A stretch of DNA of 64,000 nt from Candidatus Handelsmanbacteria bacterium (GCA_016867395.1 VGJS01000011.1:1-64000), one strand, 5' to 3'. Shown: positions 51,085-60,011, numbered from the stretch's first letter. The notes: a model not told the origin generated them from the letters alone. Translations and numbers: made by a program.

Positions 51085-51861
51085 TCAGGCGATGGTCCAT
51101 CCCCCGTCCACCACCAGGGTGTGGCCGGTGATCATGCTGGCCGCCTCCGAGAGCAGGAACACCGTCGGAGCCGACATCTCCTCGGGCTCGGCCAACCCGC
51201 CCCGCAGGAGGTTCATGGTCTTCACCGCCTCGGCAAAGGCCTTGTTGTCGCGCATCGCCGCCTCCGCCATCGGGGAGCGGGTAACGGTGGGGGCCACCCC
51301 GTTGATGCGGATCTGGTGTTTGGCCCATTCGACAGCCATGGTCCGGGTGAGGTTGATCACCCCGCCCTTGGCCCCGCTGTAGGGACCTCGCCCCGGCGCC
51401 CCGATCACCCCGGCCTGGGAGGCGATGTTGACGATGGCCCCGCCCTTGCCCTGGGCGATGAACTGCTTGGCCGCCACCTGGGAGCAGAAGAAGACGCTCT
51501 TGAGATTGGCGTCAATGATCTGATTGTACAGCTCCTCGTTGTAGTCGAGGATGGGGGCCTGCTTGTTGTACCCGGCGTTGTTGACCAGCCCGTCGATACG
51601 GCCGTAGTGGGAAACGACCTCGGCAAAGAACTCGTTAATTGAGGATACCAAGACCACGTCGAGGCGGTGGTAGAAGCACTCCCCCCCCATATGCTTGATC
51701 TCCGCTGCCAGGGTTTCCAGTTCGCCGGTGGTGCGACTGCCCACCGCCACCCTGGCCCCCGAGCGCACGCAGTCCAGGGCGATGGTCCGACCGATGCCGC
51801 GGCCCGCCCCGGTGACGATGATGACCTTGTCCTTCAGTTCAAAACGCGAAAGATGTCCCAC
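51085..51861 (-). CDS. Short-chain dehydrogenase/reductase
   Basis: 258 aa. Classical SDR: NAD(P) motif TGAGRGIG at 18-25, NNAG at about 93-96, catalytic Ser in IVNIASQAG, YSGAK (Tyr and Lys) at about 160-164, and a C-terminal SMITGHTLVVDGGW. Acts as a monomer in an oligomer on sugar or hydroxy-acid substrates. Third gene of an operon with a TIM-barrel isomerase and a LarA-like protein, so it probably oxidises or reduces a carbohydrate acid or related intermediate. Confidence 0.92.
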   Translation of the reverse strand: MGHLSRFELKDKVIIVTGAGRGIGRTIALDCVRSGARVAVGSRTTGELETLAAEIKHMGGECFYHRLDVVLVSSINEFFAEVVSHYGRIDGLVNNAGYNKQAPILDYNEELYNQIIDANLKSVFFCSQVAAKQFIAQGKGGAIVNIASQAGVIGAPGRGPYSGAKGGVINLTRTMAVEWAKHQIRINGVAPTVTRSPMAEAAMRDNKAFAEAVKTMNLLRGGLAEPEEMSAPTVFLLSEAASMITGHTLVVDGGWTIA

Positions 51862-51888
51862 GAGACTGCTCCTGTGCAGTGAAGGGTT

Positions 51889-53061
51889 CTAAGCGGCTGC
51901 CATCTGCAGAGCGCCGGCCGGGAATACGGCGACCTGGGCCTGGGGACCGTGGGCCTTTTCCAGCACCCCCAGCACCTCGGGCCAGGTCTTGCAGAAGATC
52001 ACCTCCGGGCCGAATTTGGCCAGGCAATCCCATTTGTTGATCCCCGGCGAGAAGACCACCGTGCGGTGTTCGCGCTTCCCTGGTTTCCCTCCCAGGGCCG
52101 TGCCCGGGCCCAGCACCGAGTGCCAGCCCAACCCCTCTGGACAGGCGGCGCAGATGACCACCGTGGAGTCGGGCTTGAGCGGTTTCTTGGCGGTGTCGGC
52201 CAGGGGAACCATCGCCAGAGGCGCCTGGCAGAGTTCGGTATCCTTGGGAAAGGCGTTGAACACCCCAATGTCGAAGGCGTCCGGGATCTGGGTGGCGTAG
52301 AGGTCCGCGCCCAGCTCGCACCCTCTGGCAAAGGCCGCGTCCGGGTCCCCGGCCACCAGTTCGATGATCTCCAGCTTGGGGTTGAGCAGCGGGTTGACGA
52401 TGTACCCCAGACCGGCCAGCTTGCCCACCTCCGAGAGGTGTTCGCGGAAGCGCTCGTGGACGTAGCGGTGGTTGAGCAGGATGGTCTGTTGGCCGCAGGC
52501 CCCTGGGATCAAGAGCTTGGCCCCCCCGCCGAACATCCCTCCCCGCGGGGTGATCATGCCCAGGGCAAGGCGCACCTGGCAGGACATCAGGTCGCTGTTG
52601 ACGTGGATAGGGACGCCCCGGCTGGAATAACCGAGGAATTCGAGGTTCTCGTACGCGTTGTGGTTGAGCACCTGTAGCCGCTCCACAATCTCTGTCCCCA
52701 CCTTCTTGACAAAGTCATCCCGGGTCATGGCCCGGTGGGCGGCCAGGGCGCAGATGATCTTCACCTGGTCCTCCCCAATGCCGGCCGCGGCCAATTCCTC
52801 CAGGAGGTAGGGCAGCAGCCGGAAGGCCGGGGTGGGCCGTGATAGGTCATCCACCAGGATGGCGGCCGAACTCTTCCCTTTGGCGAATTGCCGCAAAGGC
52901 GGGGCGCCAATGGTCTGGGCCAGGCGCTGGCGGATGCCGGCGTCCCCCAGGTCCTTCCCCCCTTTCATCTCGCAGACCTGCACCTGCCACGTGTCGGGAA
53001 AGGTTAGGGTGAAGGGGGCCTTGCCGTACCAGGCGGCCCAGGGGATCAGCACTCGGCTCAT
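51889..53061 (-). CDS. LarA/DUF2088-family protein (lactate-racemase-like)
   Basis: 390 aa; ATG 53061 with AGGAG 7 nt upstream (GTG 53064 also possible). Family marks: ILVDDLSRPTPAF, ICALAAHRAMTRDD in place of the usual GxHxxxT motif, NHNAYENLEFLG, and GGMFGGGAKLLIPGACG. LarA epimerises 2-hydroxy acids using a nickel-pincer cofactor made by LarBCE. None of larB, larC or larE is in the window. Many LarA homologues act on substrates other than lactate. The isomerase lies upstream and the SDR downstream, which supports a sugar-acid pathway. Confidence 0.82.
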   Translation of the reverse strand: MSRVLIPWAAWYGKAPFTLTFPDTWQVQVCEMKGGKDLGDAGIRQRLAQTIGAPPLRQFAKGKSSAAILVDDLSRPTPAFRLLPYLLEELAAAGIGEDQVKIICALAAHRAMTRDDFVKKVGTEIVERLQVLNHNAYENLEFLGYSSRGVPIHVNSDLMSCQVRLALGMITPRGGMFGGGAKLLIPGACGQQTILLNHRYVHERFREHLSEVGKLAGLGYIVNPLLNPKLEIIELVAGDPDAAFARGCELGADLYATQIPDAFDIGVFNAFPKDTELCQAPLAMVPLADTAKKPLKPDSTVVICAACPEGLGWHSVLGPGTALGGKPGKREHRTVVFSPGINKWDCLAKFGPEVIFCKTWPEVLGVLEKAHGPQAQVAVFPAGALQMAAA

Positions 53062-53071
53062 CACCGCGCTC

Positions 53072-53836
53072 CTATTCCAGGCCCAGTTGGCGCAGGTTCT
53101 TAAGGCTGATCCCCAAACTCTCGAAGGGATCGCGCTGGCAGGTGTCCTGCTCGACGATGTACCACTCTACCCCGGCCTCGCGGCAGGCGCCGAGGATGGC
53201 AGGCCATTCGAGGTTGCCCTCCCCCACCTCGGCGTAGAGCTGCTGGCTGCCTTTTATGGCCATGTCCTTCAGGTGGACCAGGTGACAGCGGCCCTTTAGC
53301 TGGCGCAGCCAACTCACCGGGTTGCCGCCCCCATGCTGTATCCAGTAGGTGTCGATTTCAGCCGAGAAGACCGCCGGGTCACTTTCGGCGTAGAGGATCT
53401 CCAGGGCCGTACGCCCGCCAAAGCGCTCCAGCTCGAAGCTGTGGTTGTGGTAGCTGAAGGTCAGCCCCGCCGCCACCAGGGGTTTTGCCGCTTCCGACGC
53501 CTCGCGGGCGAAGCGGTGGTAGCCCTCCTCGCTGCGGTATTCGGCCGGCAGCCCGCCGATGGCCACATGCCGGCAGCCCCATAGCTGGTGCTCGGCGATC
53601 ACCGCCTCGGGCTGCTGGCGGATGTGATCAAAGCCGGTGTGGGTGGCGATAATCCGCACCCCCGCCGCACCGGCGGCTTCCTTCAGCCGGGCCGGCTCAA
53701 TGGGGCCCAGACCGGAGACCTGCACGGCCTCGTAGCCGAGCTGGCGCACCTTCTTCAGGCCGGCGGCGATCTGGTCGGGGGTTTTGAGGAACTCGCGCAG
53801 GGTGTAGAGCTGGGCGGCTACCGCCGAGGCGGCCAT
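53072..53836 (-). CDS. Sugar phosphate isomerase/epimerase (xylose-isomerase-like TIM barrel)
   Basis: 254 aa. Barrel strands and metal ligands fit the AP-endonuclease-2/IolE-IolI family: QLYTLREFLKTP, GYEAVQVSGLG, RIIATHTGF, LTFSYHNHSFE (His), FSAEIDTYWIQHGG (Asp), CHLVHLKDMA (His-Lys), and WYIVEQDTCQRDP (Glu). The divalent metal catalyses hydride or proton shifts on sugars or inosose. First gene of the operon with larA-like and SDR. Its promoter carries an operator-like dyad over the -10. Confidence 0.88.
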   Translation of the reverse strand: MAASAVAAQLYTLREFLKTPDQIAAGLKKVRQLGYEAVQVSGLGPIEPARLKEAAGAAGVRIIATHTGFDHIRQQPEAVIAEHQLWGCRHVAIGGLPAEYRSEEGYHRFAREASEAAKPLVAAGLTFSYHNHSFELERFGGRTALEILYAESDPAVFSAEIDTYWIQHGGGNPVSWLRQLKGRCHLVHLKDMAIKGSQQLYAEVGEGNLEWPAILGACREAGVEWYIVEQDTCQRDPFESLGISLKNLRQLGLE

Positions 53837-53853
53837 AAGGGCTTCTCCGCTAA

Positions 53854-53865
53854 ATTGTTCACAAT
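53854..53865. promoter_or_regulatory. Operator-like dyad ATTGT-n2-ACAAT over the isomerase promoter
   Basis: ATTGTTCACAAT is a 5-2-5 inverted repeat that overlaps the downstream end of the -10 box. TTGTnnACAA-like dyads are typical of GntR/FadR-type or similar repressors of sugar-acid operons. No regulator gene is adjacent. Confidence 0.5.
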
Positions 53866-53891
53866 ATAGAAGGCCCTTCCCGGAGCGTCAA
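53863..53891 (-). promoter_or_regulatory. Promoter for the isomerase-LarA-SDR operon
   Basis: Minus strand TTGACG (53886-53891, overlapping the MFS stop codon), 17-bp spacer, TATATT (53863-53868). The leader would be about 20 nt and includes GGAGAA before the ATG. Confidence 0.7.
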
Positions 53892-55117
53892 TGCTGGGGC
53901 CGGGGGCGGGCGAACCCTGGCAGCAGGGCCAGCGTCCCCGCGGTGGCCAGCAGGGCGCCGGCCGCCATCAATCCCACCGCCAGGGGTGATCCGGCGGAGG
54001 CGGCCAGGGCTCCACTGGCCAGCCGGCCCAGCGGCCCGGTGCCGATGGCCACCACCACCGCCCCCATCGCTCGGCTGCGCATCTGGTCCGTGGCCTCTAC
54101 CAGGGTGATGGCGCTCTGCATGACGCTAAAGCCGGCCTGCCCCACCCCGGAAACCACCAGCAGTGCCAGCGACAGGGGGAAGGAGGAGGAGCAGGCAAAA
54201 CCTACCAGCCCCGCGCAGGCCAAAGCCGATCCCCCGCCGAAGAGCCACTCATTGCTCCACCGCCCCCGGCTCTGCTTCACCCACAGCAACCCGACCAAGC
54301 TGCCGGCCCCATTGGCCGCCCCCAGCAAACCCAACCCCAAGGGCCCCTGCCCGAGCACGTCACGGGCAAAGACCGGCAACAGCCCCTGAAAGGGAAAGGC
54401 CCAGGCGTTCATGATGGCAGTGATCAGCACCACCCCCCAGATGCGCGGCTGGCCCCGCACGTAGCGCAGCCCCTCCCCGATCTGCGCCCAGGAACTGCGC
54501 GGGGCCTGAAAGGGCGCCGGGGATCTGGACCTGAGGCGCAGCCCCGCCACCAGCACCCCCCCCAGCCCCACCATGCCCGCCAGGGCCAGCAGGCCGCCCC
54601 CACTGCCGATGGTGGCCAGCAGGCTACCGGCGGCCAGAGGGCCAACCACCCTGGTCAGGCTCTGAATGATGTTTTCGAGCATCATCGCCTCCACCACCAA
54701 GCCCTTGCCCACCAGGTCGGGCACGATGGAACGGCGGGTGGGCCAATCCACCGACCAGCAGATCCCATTGGCCAGGGCGACCAGCGCCAGGTGCCAGTAG
54801 GCCAGTTCCCCCCGCCAGAAGAGCAGGAGCAGCAAGGCGTAGCCGGCCACCCCGCAGAACTGGGCCCCCAGGATGAGGGCGCGGCGCTCGAAGCGGTCGG
54901 TAATGGCGGCGCTGAAAGGCCCCAGGAAGAGCATGGGAATAGAGCGGAAGAAACCCAAAAGCGCCACCCACCAGGCCGAGTTGGTCAGATCCAGAGCCAG
55001 CCAGCCGAAGACCACCTGCTCGGTGAACATGGCTTGCCACCACAGGCCATTGGCCAGCCACAGGAGCAGGAAATCACGGTTGCGCAGCGGGGCCAACCCC
55101 TGCCCGGCCTCGCTCAT
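53888..55117 (-). CDS. MFS transporter (MFS_3/enterobactin-exporter-like)
   Basis: 409 aa, 12 helices. N-terminal RNRDFLLLWLANGLWWQAMFTEQV is the family start. The loop 2-3 motif is AAITDRFERRALILGAQ (the DRxxRR form), and GICWSVDWPTRRSIVPDLV fits the MFS_3 exporter group, with a QSAITLVEATDQMRSRAMG motif in the second half. Likely drug or metabolite efflux. It lies directly upstream of the isomerase operon on the same strand, but that operon has its own promoter. Confidence 0.87.
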   Translation of the reverse strand: MSEAGQGLAPLRNRDFLLLWLANGLWWQAMFTEQVVFGWLALDLTNSAWWVALLGFFRSIPMLFLGPFSAAITDRFERRALILGAQFCGVAGYALLLLLFWRGELAYWHLALVALANGICWSVDWPTRRSIVPDLVGKGLVVEAMMLENIIQSLTRVVGPLAAGSLLATIGSGGGLLALAGMVGLGGVLVAGLRLRSRSPAPFQAPRSSWAQIGEGLRYVRGQPRIWGVVLITAIMNAWAFPFQGLLPVFARDVLGQGPLGLGLLGAANGAGSLVGLLWVKQSRGRWSNEWLFGGGSALACAGLVGFACSSSFPLSLALLVVSGVGQAGFSVMQSAITLVEATDQMRSRAMGAVVVAIGTGPLGRLASGALAASAGSPLAVGLMAAGALLATAGTLALLPGFARPRPQH

Positions 55118-55126
55118 GGGCCAGCC

Positions 55127-55156
55127 TTGGCCGGCGGCGCCGGCCCCCCGTATATT
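55127..55156 (+). promoter_or_regulatory. Candidate promoter for the RidA gene
   Basis: TTGGCC (55127-55132), 18-bp spacer, TATATT (55151-55156). The ATG follows after 33 bp with GGAAGGAG in between. Confidence 0.5.
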
Positions 55157-55189
55157 CTACCGCACATTGCCTTGCGGAAGGAGTACAGG

Positions 55190-55648
55190 ATGAACCCCGA
55201 GGAGAAACTGGCAGAACTGGGCCTGGCCCTGCCCGAACCGCCCCAGCCCGCTGGCGCCTATACCCGGGCCGTGCGTTGGGGAGAGTTGATCTTCGTGGCC
55301 GGGCAACTGCCCCTGGAGCAGGGGAAGATACGCTACGCCGGCCGGGTGGGGGAAGGGTTGAGCCTGGAGGAGGGATACGCCGCGGCCCGCCTCTGCGCCC
55401 TCAACGGCCTCAGCGTACTCAAGGCCGAGGCCGCCGGCCTCGACCGGGTGGCGCGCATCCTGCGCCTGGGCGGCTTTGTCTGCTCGGCGGCTAGCTTCAC
55501 CGACCAGGCCAAGGTGGTCAACGGGGCGTCGGAACTCTTCGCCGCGGTGCTGGGGCCGCGCGGGGTTCACGCCCGGCTGGCCGTAGGCGTCAGCCAGTTG
55601 CCACTGGGCGCGGCCGTAGAGCTGGAGATCATCGCGGCTCTGGGCTGA
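55190..55648 (+). CDS. RidA/YjgF-family protein
   Basis: 152 aa from ATG 55190, with GGAAGGAG upstream; the ORF-track start is too early. Core: PAGAYTRAVRWGELIFVAGQLPLEQGKI, EEGYAAARLCALNGLSVLKAEAAGLDRV. The arginine that marks active imine deaminases (CVxxxRLP) is not evident: the C-terminal segment reads [23 protein letters not shown], so the arginine position has moved or is lost. This points to the YjgF_endoribonc-like subgroup rather than canonical RidA. The last 20 bp overlap ftsH tail to tail. Confidence 0.85.
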   Translation: MNPEEKLAELGLALPEPPQPAGAYTRAVRWGELIFVAGQLPLEQGKIRYAGRVGEGLSLEEGYAAARLCALNGLSVLKAEAAGLDRVARILRLGGFVCSAASFTDQAKVVNGASELFAAVLGPRGVHARLAVGVSQLPLGAAVELEIIAALG

Positions 55649-57497
55649 GCTGGTCTTCCGGAGCAGGGGCAGGGGTCAGGGCCTCCTCCTGGGAGGCGGA
55701 TTGGGCCTCCTCTCCCCGCAGCAGGCGGCGCAACTCCTCCCCCTCCATGGTCTCCTTCTCCCACAGCACCTTCACCACCTCCTCCAGCACCTGGCGGTGT
55801 TCGTGCAGCAGTTCCTTGGAACGCTCGTAGCAGCCGGCGATGATCTGGCGCACCTCGATGTCGATCTGCCTGGCGGTGTCCTCGCTGTAGTTGCGGTCCG
55901 CCGCCGGCATCCCCAGGAATTGGGGATTTCGCTCCTCCCGGTGGGAGACCAGGCCCAGGGCCTGGCTCATGCCGTATTCCTTGACCATGTTCTCGGCGAT
56001 CTGGGTGGCCCGCTGGAGGTCATTGGCCGCCCCGGTCGAAACCTCTCCAAAGACAATCTCCTCCGAGGCCCGGCCCGCCAGAAGGGCGCACGCGGTGTCG
56101 GTCAACTCCTCGCGGGTCATGAGATACCGATCCTCGGTGGGCATGTTCATGGTATAGCCCAGGGCCGCCACCCCACGCGGGATGATCGAGATCTTAATCA
56201 CCGGGTTGGCATGGGGCAAAAGCTCCCCGACAATGGCGTGGCCGGCCTCGTGGTAGGCGACGATGCGCCGCTCCTTCTCGTTAAGCACCCGGCTTTTGCG
56301 CTGCAACCCCGCCACCGCCCGCTCCACCGCCTCGGCCAGCTCGTCGCGGGTGATCTCCTGCTTGCCCCGACGGGCCGCCAGCAGCGCCGCCTCATTGATG
56401 ACGTTGGCTAGGTCGGCCCCGGCAAAACCAGGGGTACGGCTAGCCAGGTCGCGCAGATCAGCGTCGGCGGAGAGCTTGACCCCCCGGGAGTGGATCTTAA
56501 GAATGGCCTCGCGGCCCTTCTTATCGGGGCGGTCCACGGTCACCATGCGGTCGAAGCGCCCTGGCCGCAGCAGGGCCGGATCGAGGATCTCGGGTCGATT
56601 GGTGGCCCCCATGAGGATGATACCCGCGTTAGTGTCGAAGCCGTCCAGCTCGGCCAGCAGTTGGTTGAGGGTCTGCTCCCGCTCGTCATGGCCGCCGATG
56701 GAACTGATGCCGCGGGCCTTGCCAAGGGCGTCCAACTCATCGATGAAGATGATGGCCGGGGCGTGTTTCTTGGCCTGCTCAAAGAGATCCCGCACCCGCG
56801 CCGCGCCCACCCCGACGAACATCTCGACAAAGTCAGAGCCGGTCAGAGAGAAGAAAGGCACCCCGGCCTCGCCGGCCACCGCCTTGGCCAGCAGCGTCTT
56901 GCCCGTGCCCGGCGAACCCACCAGCAGCACCCCCCTGGGGATGCGCCCCCCCAGGGCCTGGAAACGGCCTGGGGTCTTAAGGAACTCTACCACCTCCTGC
57001 AACTCCTCCTTGGCCTCGTCGATGCCTGCCACGTCTTGGAAGGTGATGCCAGTCCCCTTCTCCATGTAAACCTTGGCCTTGCTCTTACCGATGGACATCA
57101 GCCCGCCCGAGCCCCCGCCCAGGCGCCGGGCCATGAACATCCAGATGCCCACAAAGAACACCGCCGGCAGAATCCACGACAGCAGGGTAGTCAGCCAGGT
57201 GCTTTCCTGGGCCCCGTTGATCTCCACCCCGTTGGCCATCAGCACCTCGACCAGTTCGGCGTCCTCGACCCGGACGGTGACAAAACCGCTTTCGGGGGGG
57301 CGGAGTTTGCCGCTGATGGTCTCGCTGCCGATCACACACTCAGCCACCTTGCCCTCAGCCACCTTCTTGCGGAACTCACTGTACGGGATATTGTCCACCG
57401 GGCTGCCCAGGTAGTTGTGCATGAACAGAAAGAGCAGGACCGTGAGGATGGTGTACGCGATGGTGAGGTGGGTTCTCTTGTCTACTTTCATCGCCAT
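55629..57497 (-). CDS. ftsH: ATP-dependent zinc metalloprotease FtsH
   Basis: 622 aa; ATG 57497, or the third residue Met at 57491. Two N-terminal helices (about 12-30 and 103-122) flank a small periplasmic domain. AAA module: Walker [14 protein letters not shown], Walker [12 protein letters not shown], and the pore loop [17 protein letters not shown]. The zinc site is HEAGH at about 418-422, with a downstream Asp in the [13 protein letters not shown] to [11 protein letters not shown] region. It degrades misfolded membrane proteins and short-lived regulators at the inner membrane. It starts from its own promoter. Confidence 0.97.
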   Translation of the reverse strand: MAMKVDKRTHLTIAYTILTVLLFLFMHNYLGSPVDNIPYSEFRKKVAEGKVAECVIGSETISGKLRPPESGFVTVRVEDAELVEVLMANGVEINGAQESTWLTTLLSWILPAVFFVGIWMFMARRLGGGSGGLMSIGKSKAKVYMEKGTGITFQDVAGIDEAKEELQEVVEFLKTPGRFQALGGRIPRGVLLVGSPGTGKTLLAKAVAGEAGVPFFSLTGSDFVEMFVGVGAARVRDLFEQAKKHAPAIIFIDELDALGKARGISSIGGHDEREQTLNQLLAELDGFDTNAGIILMGATNRPEILDPALLRPGRFDRMVTVDRPDKKGREAILKIHSRGVKLSADADLRDLASRTPGFAGADLANVINEAALLAARRGKQEITRDELAEAVERAVAGLQRKSRVLNEKERRIVAYHEAGHAIVGELLPHANPVIKISIIPRGVAALGYTMNMPTEDRYLMTREELTDTACALLAGRASEEIVFGEVSTGAANDLQRATQIAENMVKEYGMSQALGLVSHREERNPQFLGMPAADRNYSEDTARQIDIEVRQIIAGCYERSKELLHEHRQVLEEVVKVLWEKETMEGEELRRLLRGEEAQSASQEEALTPAPAPEDQLSPEPR

Positions 57498-57544
57498 GCC
57501 GGCAGGACTCCGGAACGCAGTAATTTTGTGTAAGTGATTAAGGG

Positions 57545-57573
57545 AAAATACTCTGCGCCCTAAATGCGGTCAA
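57545..57573 (-). promoter_or_regulatory. Promoter for ftsH
   Basis: Minus strand TTGACC (57568-57573), 17-bp spacer, TATTTT (57545-57550). The leader to the first ATG is about 40 nt. Confidence 0.65.
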
Positions 57574-57589
57574 GGAATGGGGCTTAACG

Positions 57590-57620
57590 AAAAAGCCGCG
57601 CACCCCTCGGGCACACGGCT
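57590..57620 (-). terminator. Rho-independent terminator after the methyltransferase / 48-aa ORF unit
   Basis: Minus strand AGCCGTGTGCCC-GAG-GGGTGCGCGGCT then TTTT. The 12-bp stem includes three G.T pairs. It lies 20 bp downstream of the 48-aa ORF stop and upstream of the ftsH promoter. Confidence 0.75.
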
Positions 57621-57640
57621 CTGGGCGGAGATTTGGCGGC

Positions 57641-57787
57641 TCAATTCCCGGCGTGTGGTTCCCCCGAGGCCAAGGCGGCCAGGAGTTCGCCCGCCATCTC
57701 CCAGGTCAGGGGCCGGTCCAGGACCAGCAGACCCTCGGCCAGAAACCCGTCGATCTCGCATTGGTGCAATTCGGGAACCTCGTTCAT
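57641..57787 (-). CDS. 48-aa ORF coupled to the methyltransferase gene
   Basis: Found only as the tail of a longer spurious track ORF. ATG 57787 shares its A with the methyltransferase stop (TAATG), a classical reinitiation arrangement. The translation starts MNEVPELHQCEIDGFLAEGL and ends ALASGEPHAGN. It is acidic, with a probable helix LTWEMAGELLAALAS. The intrinsic terminator follows within 20 bp, so the ORF closes the transcript. Function unknown. Confidence 0.6.
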   Translation of the reverse strand: MNEVPELHQCEIDGFLAEGLLVLDRPLTWEMAGELLAALASGEPHAGN

Positions 57788-58599
57788 TACCAGGTGCTCT
57801 TCTGCGGCCCGGTGCCGCCGCATTTTGCCGCCACATAGAACCGCTCGCCGTCCTCGAAATGCCCCCCCATCCCCCAACCCCGCCCGGACTCCAGGCGCTG
57901 GCGGGTATTGAAGTAGACCAGCTTGAACCCCACCTCCTGCAACATCCTCTTCCAAGTGGAAGGGGGCAGAATTTGCAGGTACTTGGCCTCCTCCCATTCG
58001 TCGTCGATGAAGCGCTCGCCCAACTCCCGCTCCCGCACCGGCCACCCCAGGCGGCCCAGGCAAAGTCGCAGGAAGGCGAGGAACCGGTACGGGGCGAAGA
58101 AGTTGAGGGCAAAAAGGGAATGGGAGGAGAAGAGGAACCTCCCCCCCGGCACCAGCACCCTCCACACCTCGGCCAGGGCCCGCTTTTTGCCGGCGCACCC
58201 AGGCATGAGTTCCAACCCGTTGTACGCGCAGAGCACCACGTCGAAGCCCTCTGCCGGCAGTTCCAGGTCCATGGCATCCATCACCTGGAACTCCACCTGC
58301 ACCCCCGCCAGTTCGGCCTGCGCCCGGGCGGCCTCGATCATTGTCCGGCTCAGGTCCACTCCCACCACCTCCAGGCCCAACTCGGCCAGGGCAATGGCGC
58401 AGCGGCCCGCCCCGCAACCCAGGTCCAGCACCCTGGCCTGGTCGGGGATGTGTTCGAGGGCCAGGATCTCCTCGGCGGGCCATAGCCCCACCGTGGTGTA
58501 GCGGGCCACCACCACGGGTTGCTCGTAGCTGCTGCGCACCAACTCCCGAAGCAGCCGGGCGCGGCGCTCCCCTTCCCCCCTCGCCCCATTGCCTGCCAT
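57787..58599 (-). CDS. SAM-dependent methyltransferase (class I)
   Basis: 270 aa. SAM motif I VLDLGCGAGRCAIALAELG at about 56-74, motif Post I VVGVDLSRTMIEAAR, motif II FDVVLCAYNGLELM, motif III VLVPGGRFLFSSHS. The C-terminal third after residue 165 is probably a substrate cap (FFAPYRFLAFLRLCLGRLGW). Substrate not evident. Co-transcribed with the E2 gene upstream (3-bp gap) and the 48-aa ORF downstream. Confidence 0.87.
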   Translation of the reverse strand: MAGNGARGEGERRARLLRELVRSSYEQPVVVARYTTVGLWPAEEILALEHIPDQARVLDLGCGAGRCAIALAELGLEVVGVDLSRTMIEAARAQAELAGVQVEFQVMDAMDLELPAEGFDVVLCAYNGLELMPGCAGKKRALAEVWRVLVPGGRFLFSSHSLFALNFFAPYRFLAFLRLCLGRLGWPVRERELGERFIDDEWEEAKYLQILPPSTWKRMLQEVGFKLVYFNTRQRLESGRGWGMGGHFEDGERFYVAAKCGGTGPQKSTW

Positions 58600-58602
58600 G
58601 CC

Positions 58603-59802
58603 TCAGGCCAGCAGGCCGGGGGTCTCCAGGATCTCCTTGAGGCGCTGCAGAAAGCGGGCAGCCAGGGCCCCATCCACCACCCGGTGATCGACGGCCAGGT
58701 TCAGGGTCAGACAGGGCCGGGCCGCCAGGGCGTCGTTGTCCAGCACCACCACCCGCTTCTCCATGGCCCCCACCGCCAGGATCGCCACCTGCGGGGGGTT
58801 GATGATCGCGGTAAAATGTGAGACCCCGAACATCCCGAGGTTCGAGATGGTGAAGGTGCCTCCGCTCAGGTCGTCGAGGGAGAGCCTGCCTCCCCTGGCC
58901 GCATCGACGAGGCGGGCGCATTGCGCGGCGATCTCCTCGACGCCAAACTGGTCCACCCGGCGGATCACCGGCACCAGCAGGCCCTGGGGGGTGTCAGCGG
59001 CGACGCCGATGTTCACCTCCCCCATCAAATGCACCTCCTCGCCCCGCAACACGCTGTTGAGGCGGGGGAACTCGACCAGGGCCTTGGCCACAGCTTTGAG
59101 GATCAGGTCGTTGTAAGAGATCTTCCTGCCCTGGAGCCGGTACCCTTCGCGGAACTGTTGCAACCAGACCCCGGAAACCTCCATGAAGATGTGGATGTGG
59201 GGTATCTGCTGGTAGCTGGCGGTCAGGCGCTGGCCCGTCACCTGCTGGGCCCTGGTCAGCTTGAGCAGGGCCCCGGCCCCCGGTAGAGCCGCGGGGGAGG
59301 CCGGCGGGCGCGCCGGGCCTTTGGAAAGAAAAGTGCGCACGTCCGCGCTGAGCACCCGGCCGCCCGGCCCGGTGCCCAAGAGTGTTCCCAATTCCAGCCC
59401 GCTTTCCTGGGCCATCTTGCGCGCCTTGGGGGAGGTGCGGTGCCTGGGCCGGGCCCCCTCGCGCAGCGGCGCTGGCGCGTGGGCGGCAGGGGAAACGGCG
59501 GGGGCAATGGCACCTGGGGTTTGGGGACGAGCACCACCTCCGGCCAGTCCCCCGATCTCCTCGTCGGCGGTCCCGATGATGCCCACCAGGGTTGAAACCG
59601 GCACCTCCTCGCCGGCGGGCACCAGGATCTTGCGCAGCACCCCGCTGGCCTGGGCCTCCACCTCCATCGTGACCTTGTCGGTCACCACCTCCAGCAGGGG
59701 CTTGCCCTTGGCCACCACCTCGCCCTCGGCGACCAGCCAGGCGCCGATGGTTCCCTTCTCCATGGTCAGGCCCAGCTTGGGCATAATGACTTCTGTCGCC
59801 AT
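58603..59802 (-). CDS. Dihydrolipoamide acyltransferase (E2) of a 2-oxoacid dehydrogenase complex
   Basis: 399 aa. Lipoyl domain 1-80 with lipoylated Lys in VVTDKVTMEVEA. A peripheral-subunit-binding domain around 120-160 (TSPKARKMAQESGLELGTLLGTGPGGRVLSADV). The catalytic domain from about 180 carries FTISNLGMFG and the active-site NLAVDHRVVDG. It transfers acyl groups to CoA in pyruvate-, branched-chain- or acetoin-type complexes. No E1 or E3 gene is within the window, so its partners are encoded elsewhere. A 60-aa membrane protein lies 26 bp upstream. Confidence 0.92.
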   Translation of the reverse strand: MATEVIMPKLGLTMEKGTIGAWLVAEGEVVAKGKPLLEVVTDKVTMEVEAQASGVLRKILVPAGEEVPVSTLVGIIGTADEEIGGLAGGGARPQTPGAIAPAVSPAAHAPAPLREGARPRHRTSPKARKMAQESGLELGTLLGTGPGGRVLSADVRTFLSKGPARPPASPAALPGAGALLKLTRAQQVTGQRLTASYQQIPHIHIFMEVSGVWLQQFREGYRLQGRKISYNDLILKAVAKALVEFPRLNSVLRGEEVHLMGEVNIGVAADTPQGLLVPVIRRVDQFGVEEIAAQCARLVDAARGGRLSLDDLSGGTFTISNLGMFGVSHFTAIINPPQVAILAVGAMEKRVVVLDNDALAARPCLTLNLAVDHRVVDGALAARFLQRLKEILETPGLLA

Positions 59803-59828
59803 AAAGCCTTTCTGAAAAGGGGCCTTGG

Positions 59829-60011
59829 TTACCGCTTCTTCTTGTGCTGGGGAGCGCCGGCTCCCTCCCCAACCGCCGGCGGGGCAGGTTCCTCCTGGGA
59901 CGGGGCGCCGCCCTGCACGAATTTGTGGTAGGCCACGCTGCCCCAGATGATCACCAGCCCGATGATCGAGACGATCATGATCGTGCGGTCGGGTTCGACC
60001 ATCTCTTCCAT
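59829..60011 (-). CDS. 60-aa single-pass membrane protein
   Basis: ATG 60011 with GAGGAGAA upstream. One helix (about residues 11-27, IMIVSIIGLVIIWGSVAY) and a Pro/Ala/Glu-rich cytoplasmic or periplasmic tail ending QHKKKR. The 5' end is 48 bp from the GT9 stop and the stop is 26 bp from the E2 start, so it is likely on the same transcript. Family unknown; it resembles small anchor or assembly subunits. Confidence 0.65.
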   Translation of the reverse strand: MEEMVEPDRTIMIVSIIGLVIIWGSVAYHKFVQGGAPSQEEPAPPAVGEGAGAPQHKKKR

